A stretch of 6,849 nucleotides of DNA from Candidatus Atribacteria bacterium 4572_76 (GTDB lineage Bacteria > Atribacterota > Phoenicimicrobiia > Phoenicimicrobiales > Phoenicimicrobiaceae). The notes beneath the pieces are model-generated. The model was not told the DNA's origin. It saw only the letters and a list, made by a program, of their open reading frames with translations, and made no database searches. The position numbers were made by a program, and so were the translations under genes. Location of the stretch: NCBI GenBank assembly GCA_002084865.1, contig NBMG01000055.1, positions 1-6,849 on the forward strand, in the 5' to 3' direction. This document shows, in pieces, positions 1 through 4,482 of the stretch; positions within the stretch are counted from its first letter, which is position 1, and each line of letters starts with the position of its first letter.

Positions 1-260
1 GTAATCGCCCCGTGAATATCTGTCTCACACACCACCGGAATCTTTTCATCGGTTAACATAGCGTTAGCAAAACAAGGAGCCACACCGTATTCATCAGGTA
101 AAGCCATCCAACATTGAATAGCAGCAGCAGAAAGCCTTTCTTCATTTACCCATTTTTTTATTGCCAATTTTAGAGCAACTATTTTTTTTAGATTTTCTTC
201 ACCAACTGATGAATAATCAATATTTTTCCCTTTGATATCTTTAACCACCGCTTTTAACTC
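1..260 (-). pseudogene. Continuation of the isomerase in a shifted frame, cut by the window edge
   Basis: Reading from 260 down to base 1 gives 86 codons without a stop, starting ELKAVVKD. They contain LSAAAIQCWMALPDEYGV, APCFANAML and VPVVCETDIHGAI-like text (exactly IPVVCETDIHGAI). This continues the L-fucose isomerase-type fold: the CE-x-D-x-x-GA segment matches where the family carries an acidic metal/catalytic residue, though I assign that from memory of the family. No start codon with a ribosome site precedes it, so it is not a separate gene. Adding one base between GTT (265-263) and GAG (260-258) would join it to the upstream part as PV-x-ELKAVV. The rest of the C-terminal domain lies left of the window. 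It is either a true one-base deletion or a sequencing/assembly error. Because both halves look well preserved, an error or a recent mutation is likelier than old decay. Confidence 0.75.
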
Positions 261-868
261 TTAACGGGAATTATTTCGATACCAAATTTTTCCAGCAATT
301 CCCCTTCATTAGCCATAACCGACCAGAACTCTCCGGGGCGGGTACTTATCATTCCAATTCTCATATTTCGGAAAGCCTTAACTACAGAGGCAGCCCGAAG
401 AAAATTATTAAATCCCTTTTTAAATACACTATCCTCTATTCTACTATTGGTTATATAAGTAAAAGGGACTCCAAATCTGCGTAAGATTTTACTGGTAGCA
501 AAAAGTCCGCATTGAGTATCACGAGCTCGTATTTCGTTATCTATAGGTGCATCATCACGAGGTCCCCATAATAATAGTGGTTTATTCATCAACTTACCTA
601 ATTTGGCTACTGCGCTTTCCGTACCAAAGTTACAATGAGGCAGGAATAAAGCGTCGACATCTTTTTCTAAAAAATATTTATATACTTTTTCTACATCTTT
701 TATGTCATAGAGCATACCATCCTCATTAAGCCAATCAATATCCACCAAATCTATCTTCCAGGAAAGAAGCTTATCTTTAATCAGATTTTTATGTTTCTGT
801 GCTTCTTTTTTGTCAAAAACCAGTCTGCGAGTAGGAACAAAACCAAGTTTTATAGAAAAATCTCTCAT
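254..868 (-). CDS. L-fucose isomerase-like protein, N-terminal part, frameshifted
   Basis: This reads as the N-terminal part of a sugar isomerase related to L-fucose/L-arabinose isomerases, cytoplasmic enzymes that interconvert aldoses and ketoses. The 204 residues resemble the family's N-terminal Rossmann-like region: LPHCNFGTE at 77-84, LLLWGPRDD at 98-106 and DTQCGLFATSKILRRFGVP at 117-135. No signal peptide is present. The ATG at 868 is supported by AGGTGG at 876-881, 7 nt upstream. The frame hits TAA at 254-256 right after GIEIIPV, but family-like sequence continues in another frame down to base 1, so this is not a natural end. Family members usually exceed 400 residues. The substrate cannot be told from this sequence. 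It lies 80 bp downstream of the DUF2330 gene, with no functional link visible. The family call is fairly sure; the exact reaction is not. Confidence 0.75.
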   Translation of the reverse strand: MRDFSIKLGFVPTRRLVFDKKEAQKHKNLIKDKLLSWKIDLVDIDWLNEDGMLYDIKDVEKVYKYFLEKDVDALFLPHCNFGTESAVAKLGKLMNKPLLLWGPRDDAPIDNEIRARDTQCGLFATSKILRRFGVPFTYITNSRIEDSVFKKGFNNFLRAASVVKAFRNMRIGMISTRPGEFWSVMANEGELLEKFGIEIIPVKS

Positions 869-899
869 CTTTTTGCCACCTGCCTTATTTTTTGTGTCT

Positions 900-913
900 T
901 ATCCTTTCGGATA
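900..913 (-). other. Short GAAA-tetraloop hairpin between DUF2330 gene and isomerase
   Basis: On the minus strand TATCC-GAAA-GGATA forms a 5-bp perfect stem closed by a GNRA-type loop, 36 nt past the DUF2330 stop and 32 nt before the isomerase start. It is followed by an A-rich stretch, not by T residues, so it does not look like an intrinsic terminator in the direction of the genes. It could be a processing or stability element, or chance. Confidence 0.25.
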
Positions 914-948
914 GTTTATCTTTTTTAATTTCCAAATTTAACTACCTT

Positions 949-1929
949 TTAAGCATTTCTCTTCTTTGTCTTTAATACAAAGACAAAAATTCCTATAATC
1001 AGAACAAACTGTCCTACCGGAGAATTTAAATCTATGATATTCCCCAGAGCAATATATTTAGGAACTGGAAGCAATATTAAATCCTCGTCCATTTCTTCAG
1101 CACTAAAATTTTTTCTCAGTTTGGTTAAAACGAAGGTTTCGTCTATTAGACCCTGCAAAATAGGGTATTCCTTTAACTGGTCAGGAGTAATAATAGCATT
1201 ATATTCTTCTGCGGCTTCGGGGAAAGTTACTCTTTCGTCGGAAAAAGCATAGATTAATACTTCCGTCCCCCATGTGGGTACGCTTAACGCACTAATTTTT
1301 AGAGGATAAATCATTTCATCGGAAAAGAACATTATCCCTATGGGTTGAATAGCCCCGGTATAATTTTCAGAATTATTTATTGTTTCTTCATGTTGAATTT
1401 TCATAGCTACAAAAAACCAGCTTTGTTGTACATAATAATCCACTATCTCTTGACCTTCTGCAGGGAAGGCGTAACCATTATCATTTAACCATACCACTAA
1501 ACTATTCGGGTCGGTGGCTGACAAAGTGGTGGTATGATAAATTCCTACCTGGTTCTCTTCCCAAACATGTACTCCCTCGTCTCCTAAACCAGGGGTTGGT
1601 ACACCTGCTCCCCATCCACAACCAAAACTCGAAGGAGGGGGAGGTTGAGTTAATTTATGTAATTCATAAAATATATCGTCTTCGACAGGGAACAATTTAG
1701 GATAACCGGGCACCGGAATAACCCAGGCAAAATCTTCCGCATCACCTTCATAGTCTATCTGAAAAACTATCTTCTCCACCATATCATCAAATACGATCAT
1801 AGCTAATTGATTGGGTTCATATATATCTCTATATAACTGGGTAAATAAACCACCATCAGCCAAAGAAATTAGGGTCAAACAGAAAGCTACCATTATAAAA
1901 ATTAAAATCAAATAGAATATCTTTTTCAT
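949..1929 (-). CDS. DUF2330 family exported protein with C-terminal membrane anchor
   Basis: This 326-residue protein carries a typical signal peptide (MKK, hydrophobic 4-21, likely cut after SLA at 22-24) and a C-terminal hydrophobic segment at about 305-319 followed by KTKKRNA. Most of it should therefore sit outside the cytoplasmic membrane, held by one C-terminal helix. DUF2330 hallmarks are seen in order: FAWVIPVP at 67-74, FYELHKLTQPPPP at 87-99, VVWLNDNGYAFP at 145-156, MIYPLKISAL at 206-215. A proline- and glycine-rich stretch (96-116) holds the only cysteine outside the signal peptide (C104). The family has no known function. The ATG at 1929 is backed by AAGGAAGG at 1939-1946, 9 nt upstream. 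A 136-bp gap to the upstream CARDB lipoprotein gene holds a plausible promoter, so it may be its own transcript. The family call is confident; the role is unknown. Confidence 0.88.
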   Translation of the reverse strand: MKKIFYLILIFIMVAFCLTLISLADGGLFTQLYRDIYEPNQLAMIVFDDMVEKIVFQIDYEGDAEDFAWVIPVPGYPKLFPVEDDIFYELHKLTQPPPPSSFGCGWGAGVPTPGLGDEGVHVWEENQVGIYHTTTLSATDPNSLVVWLNDNGYAFPAEGQEIVDYYVQQSWFFVAMKIQHEETINNSENYTGAIQPIGIMFFSDEMIYPLKISALSVPTWGTEVLIYAFSDERVTFPEAAEEYNAIITPDQLKEYPILQGLIDETFVLTKLRKNFSAEEMDEDLILLPVPKYIALGNIIDLNSPVGQFVLIIGIFVFVLKTKKRNA

Positions 1930-2006
1930 AAATCTTCGCCTTCCTTATTATGTTTAAAAACTTAAAGCAAAGCTCGGGTCAGACGAAACTTAACCACTAT
2001 TCTGCT

Positions 2007-2020
2007 CTTTCTTAGGAAAG
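2007..2020. repeat. Near-palindrome at the expected transcription start of the DUF2330 gene
   Basis: CTTTCTTAGGAAAG is an imperfect 14-bp palindrome (five matched outer pairs, one mismatch and a TA centre). It touches the proposed -10 box at 2020-2025 and covers the expected start of transcription. A regulator site there is possible, but an AT-rich palindrome this short may be chance. Confidence 0.2.
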
Positions 2021-2048
2021 TTATACTTACTTAATTAATATTTGACTA
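2020..2048 (-). promoter_or_regulatory. Candidate sigma-70 type promoter for the DUF2330 gene
   Basis: On the minus strand TAGTCA (2043-2048, 4 of 6 to TTGACA) and TATAAC (2020-2025, 5 of 6 to TATAAT) are spaced by 17 bp. Transcription would start near 2012-2013, leaving a leader of about 83 nt before the ATG at 1929. It is the best promoter-like pair in the 136-bp gap, but in AT-rich DNA such matches are frequent. Confidence 0.35.
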
Positions 2049-2065
2049 TTATATTGACAGAATAT

Positions 2066-2494
2066 CTATCCGATTGTTGTCTCACAATAATAATTATTTC
2101 CCTCGTTAGACTCGATTACTTCATTATTTGAATCCACGGTTATGCAAATAGTGCAGTCGGGATCAAAGCAGTTACCACCAGGTGGCAGAGTAATAGTTTT
2201 AGTTGTTGTAGCACCTGATGCAAGACTAGCAATATTTAAAATGGTCTGTTGTGCTAATCCCGGGTCCGCTTGGACCAGAACTTTAAACGGACCAGCATCG
2301 GCTGTACCTATATTGGCAATGGTAAATGTCACTGTGGTGGTACAGGCTACACGGTCTTTCAGCACTACACCACAATTCACATCAGGTGGGTCAAGGCTTA
2401 GTACCGCCAAATCTGCCCTAAGAGTAGGAGTACAACCTATCATCAATATAATGAAAAAAATAATCAACCCCAACAACAAAAATCTTTTTATCAT
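2066..2494 (-). CDS. CARDB-domain lipoprotein
   Basis: A 142-residue surface lipoprotein. The signal peptide MIKRFLLLGLIIFFIILMIGC ends in a lipobox (L17-M-I-G-C21), so C21 should be acylated and the protein held on a membrane. Residues 27-140 fit one CARDB domain, a beta-sandwich found in secreted and adhesion-related bacterial proteins: ADLAVLSLDPPDV, then VTFTIANIGTADAGPFKV, LASGATTTKTITL, and the closing VIESNEGNNYY with the conserved E-x-NE-x-NN pattern. It is only one domain long, whereas CARDB is often repeated inside large proteins. Six cysteines follow the lipobox (41, 51, 109, 114, 117, 137), enough for three disulfides. The ATG at 2494 has a strong site, AGGAGGT (2501-2507), 6 nt upstream. 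It stands alone between gaps of 136 and 348 bp. The ligand or partner is unknown. Confidence 0.85.
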   Translation of the reverse strand: MIKRFLLLGLIIFFIILMIGCTPTLRADLAVLSLDPPDVNCGVVLKDRVACTTTVTFTIANIGTADAGPFKVLVQADPGLAQQTILNIASLASGATTTKTITLPPGGNCFDPDCTICITVDSNNEVIESNEGNNYYCETTIG

Positions 2495-2509
2495 CTTTTT
2501 ACCTCCTAT

Positions 2510-2557
2510 TTACAAATATTTAGCTCTTATAAACAATCTACATCTTTCTTGACTCAA
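2510..2557 (-). CDS. Possible 15-codon leader peptide before the CARDB gene
   Basis: A TTG at 2555-2557 opens a frame of 15 codons (LSQERCRLFIRAKYL, first residue read as Met if used) ending in TAA at 2510-2512. GGGGGGTGG at 2562-2570 lies 4 nt before the TTG and could serve as a ribosome site, though it matches the anti-Shine-Dalgarno only in part. The stop falls 2 nt before the CARDB gene's own ribosome site, which would suit translational coupling. A random frame this short is common, so this is a weak call. Confidence 0.15.
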   Translation of the reverse strand: MSQERCRLFIRAKYL

Positions 2558-2757
2558 ATATCCACCCCCCTTTTTGAAAATACCCTAAACTTATTTTATA
2601 ATTAATCTTCAAATTTTTTAGGATAAGTTCCCGGTCGTAAGCAGTCAATTTCGTCTAAATATTGATATAGAAAGCTGCAATATATGCCATTTGTAAAACA
2701 ATTAGCAAATCTTATAATTCCTTAGACCCACTATATATCTTATTTACCATACAACCA

Positions 2758-2772
2758 TAAAGGATTCCTTTA
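2758..2772. repeat. 15-bp palindrome followed by a T-run on the plus strand
   Basis: TAAAGGATTCCTTTA is a perfect palindrome around one central base, followed on the plus strand by seven T residues. As a terminator it would point the wrong way, because no plus-strand gene precedes it. As RNA its stem would be short and AT-rich. It may be a protein-binding site or chance. Confidence 0.25.
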
Positions 2773-2842
2773 TTTTTTTAAAAAATATTTCATCTCTTTT
2801 TATTATTAAAAACAAATTTTTAATTCTGGATAATTTAGAGAA

Positions 2843-3244
2843 TTATTCCTTTAGTAAAATATTATCAACTTCTAAATCAAAGGTATCTTGAACTCCGTTA
2901 ACATCAACGGTGTAAGTGCCGGCTGGTAAACCATAAACCTCAAGAGGGATTATTTCTTCAAAAGGAGCAAGCACTTGTATGCAAAATCCCGGAGGACGAT
3001 AAGTTTTAATAGCGACAAAGAAAGTATTTTCCTTTCTTTCCTGAAGAACTTCGAAAATTTCGGTGCAAGGATCAGGCAAGTTTCCTCTGGCGATAACCTG
3101 TACCTGGACGGGGAATGATTCTAAAATCACAATTTCTATCTCCTCGACAGGCGCAAGACCTATGGTAGGCATAATAGACAAACAGCCGGTACTAAAAATA
3201 ATAATCAATATAATTAGTCCTAACAATAGAATCTTTTTGCTCAT
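2843..3244 (-). CDS. Small conserved lipoprotein of unknown function
   Basis: From the ATG at 3244 the product is 133 residues: a signal peptide MSKKILLLGLIILIIIFSTG, a lipobox ending in C21, then a beta-rich domain. The body has the pattern FPVQVQVIARGNLPDPCTEI (44-63), FFVAIKTYRPPGFCIQ (75-90), PFEEIIPLEVYGLPAGTYTVDVNG (94-117). I recall similar small exported proteins in several phyla but know no established name or function. The fold looks like an immunoglobulin-like sandwich, and C60 with C88 could form a disulfide. A TTG nine bases further up (3253) is in frame, but AAAAGGGG (3254-3261) abuts it with no spacing while lying 9 nt from the ATG, so the ATG is the better start. It is likely its own transcript, 104 bp after the HD-GYP gene. 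The lipoprotein call is firm; the role is unknown. Confidence 0.8.
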   Translation of the reverse strand: MSKKILLLGLIILIIIFSTGCLSIMPTIGLAPVEEIEIVILESFPVQVQVIARGNLPDPCTEIFEVLQERKENTFFVAIKTYRPPGFCIQVLAPFEEIIPLEVYGLPAGTYTVDVNGVQDTFDLEVDNILLKE

Positions 3245-3253
3245 TTTTATCAA

Positions 3254-3261
3254 CCCCTTTT
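3254..3261 (-). promoter_or_regulatory. Ribosome binding site that decides the lipoprotein start
   Basis: AAAAGGGG on the minus strand ends directly against TTG (3251-3253) and sits 9 nt before ATG (3242-3244). Spacing of zero cannot serve the TTG, so translation should begin at the ATG, giving a signal peptide of 20 residues before the lipid-carrying cysteine, the same length as in the CARDB lipoprotein. Confidence 0.65.
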
Positions 3262-3304
3262 AGTTCTTTGCTTTTCTAATAGAAAAATAAACAGGAAAGT
3301 AGGT

Positions 3305-3334
3305 ATGATAATTGGTGTATTCAATATTATGCAA
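3305..3334 (-). promoter_or_regulatory. Weak candidate promoter for the small lipoprotein gene
   Basis: On the minus strand TTGCAT (3329-3334, 3 of 6 to TTGACA) and TATCAT (3305-3310, 5 of 6 to TATAAT) are spaced by 18 bp. The 104-bp gap after the HD-GYP gene has no terminator-like hairpin with a T-run, so read-through from upstream is also possible. Confidence 0.22.
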
Positions 3335-3357
3335 ATATAATTCTTATCTATTTTAGT

Positions 3358-4386
3358 TTAATTTTCTTTAAATTTGAATTTTCCCTCTTTAAAAATTTTT
3401 ACACAGATATCGACTGCTTCTTGATTATACTTTTCTCCTCTTCCAATTAAAAGCTCCTCAATTGCCGCTTCCAAACCCAGTGCTGCCCTATAAGGGCGGT
3501 GGGAACTCATAGCTTCTACTACATCTGCAACCCGAATAATTTGCGCTTCGATAAGAATATCTCCATCTTTCAGTCCATATGGATAACCTGTACCATTTAT
3601 GTTCTCATGGTGCTGAAGCACTATTTCAGCGATTGGCCAGGGATAATCTATGGTCTTTAAAACTTCATAACCTGTCGTGGTATGTTGTTGAATTAAACCG
3701 AATTCTATATCAGTAAGCTTTCCGGGCTTACTAAGTATTTCTGCCGGTACATTTATTTTGCCTATATCATGGACCATCGAAGTGACTCTTATACCTTCTA
3801 TTTGTTCTTCGGGAATCAACATTTCCCGGGCAATAGCAACAGCAAGTTGGGATACCCTTTCGTGATGCCCGGCAATATAAGGGTCTTTGGTCCCAATAAT
3901 CCGGGCAATAGTAAGCATCATGTTTTCTTGTACCCTCTTAATCTTTTCCGTTCTTTTTTGAACCATTTCTTCTAAAATATCTTTTTCTGACCGTAGTTTA
4001 TCTTCTGCTTTCTTTATCCGTAGCATTACCTTGACCTGGGAAGTTAATTCATCAGCGTCGATAGGTTTAGAGATAAAGACATCTGCTCCGATTTCCAATC
4101 CTTTTACCCGACTTTTCGAGTCAGTTCTAACTGCGGTTATCATGATGACAGGGATATGCTTTGTCGCAAAATTAGCTTTTAATTTATTGCAAACTTCGTA
4201 ACCGTCCATCACAGGCATATTTATATCTAATAAAATAGTATCAGGCAGTTCTTTTATCGCTCTCTCTATTCCTTCTTTCCCTGTTTGAGCAGTTATAACC
4301 TCACATTCTGGTATCATATTTCTCAATAATGCCTTAATGGAAATCAGGTTATCAAGTCTATCATCTATTGCTAATATTTTTGACAT
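3358..4386 (-). CDS. Response regulator with HD-GYP phosphodiesterase domain
   Basis: A 342-residue cytoplasmic output protein of the RpfG type. Residues 1-125 are a receiver with D8-D9, phospho-acceptor D54, T84 and K107, all intact. A helical linker (about 125-155) leads to an HD-GYP domain at 156-340 with H175, the HD pair H206-D207, H235, H259-H260, the GYP motif at 267-269 and D288 in RVADVVEAMSSHRPYR. With the metal ligands present, it should be an active phosphodiesterase. The family usually splits c-di-GMP to pGpG or GMP, and some members act on cGAMP, so the substrate is inferred. It follows the hybrid kinase by 96 bp on the same strand with no clear terminator between, which suggests co-transcription and that the kinase phosphorylates it. 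No DNA-binding domain is present. AGGAGGG lies 13 nt before the ATG, longer than usual, so the start is slightly uncertain. Confidence 0.93.
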   Translation of the reverse strand: MSKILAIDDRLDNLISIKALLRNMIPECEVITAQTGKEGIERAIKELPDTILLDINMPVMDGYEVCNKLKANFATKHIPVIMITAVRTDSKSRVKGLEIGADVFISKPIDADELTSQVKVMLRIKKAEDKLRSEKDILEEMVQKRTEKIKRVQENMMLTIARIIGTKDPYIAGHHERVSQLAVAIAREMLIPEEQIEGIRVTSMVHDIGKINVPAEILSKPGKLTDIEFGLIQQHTTTGYEVLKTIDYPWPIAEIVLQHHENINGTGYPYGLKDGDILIEAQIIRVADVVEAMSSHRPYRAALGLEAAIEELLIGRGEKYNQEAVDICVKIFKEGKFKFKEN

Positions 4387-4399
4387 ATGTTTAATGCTT

Positions 4400-4406
4400 C
4401 CCTCCT
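4400..4406 (-). promoter_or_regulatory. Distant ribosome binding site of the HD-GYP gene
   Basis: AGGAGGG is a strong match but lies 13 nt from the ATG at 4386. No nearer ATG, GTG or TTG is in frame; an in-frame ATT occurs at 4393-4395. The receiver domain begins MSKILAIDD directly at the ATG, which fits the family, so the ATG is kept. The wide spacing may lower translation. Confidence 0.5.
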
Positions 4407-4482
4407 AATTTGTTTAATCTATATAAAATCTTTTTAACCTTAGATTGTATAAATTTTTTAATCATCCGCTGTTTTAAATAAA

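Larger units (their letters stand above)
2495..2842. other. 348-bp intergenic region, no confident gene
   Basis: This AT-rich gap lies between the two lipoprotein genes. It holds the strong ribosome site of the CARDB gene (2501-2507). Just upstream, on the minus strand, is a possible 15-codon leader frame at 2510-2557 with a G-rich stretch (2562-2570) before its TTG. A weak promoter pair, TTGAGT (2552-2557) and TTTATA (2528-2533) with an 18-bp spacer, overlaps that frame, so both are unlikely to be right. AACTTAT near 2588 and ATAAGTT near 2624 form a loose inverted repeat. A 15-bp palindrome sits at 2758-2772. I see no tRNA, no recognisable riboswitch and no remnant of a known gene. The length leaves room for an unrecognised small RNA or long leader. 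Confidence 0.5.

Noticed and set aside
254..270. Programmed -1 ribosomal frameshift in the isomerase
   Set aside because: No slippery heptamer in the right phase and no evident downstream stem; metabolic isomerases are not known to me to use one.
900..913. Intrinsic terminator after the DUF2330 gene
   Set aside because: The stem is only 5 bp and no T-run follows it on the minus strand.
1970..2000. GGGTCAGAC-like stretch recalling palindromic repeats linked to REP-associated transposases
   Set aside because: Only a single short match, no paired arm and no second copy in the window.
2758..2778. Intrinsic terminator for the small lipoprotein gene
   Set aside because: The T-run follows the palindrome on the plus strand, while the gene is on the minus strand, and the stem is short and AT-rich.
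2495..2842. c-di-GMP riboswitch (GEMM type) near the HD-GYP gene's downstream targets
   Set aside because: I looked for the conserved GEMM core and the tetraloop-receptor arrangement on the minus strand and did not find it; a covariance-model search would settle this.
4387..4482. Promoter between the kinase and the HD-GYP gene
   Set aside because: TATATA occurs but no acceptable -35 lies 16-18 bp upstream; read-through from the kinase is simpler.
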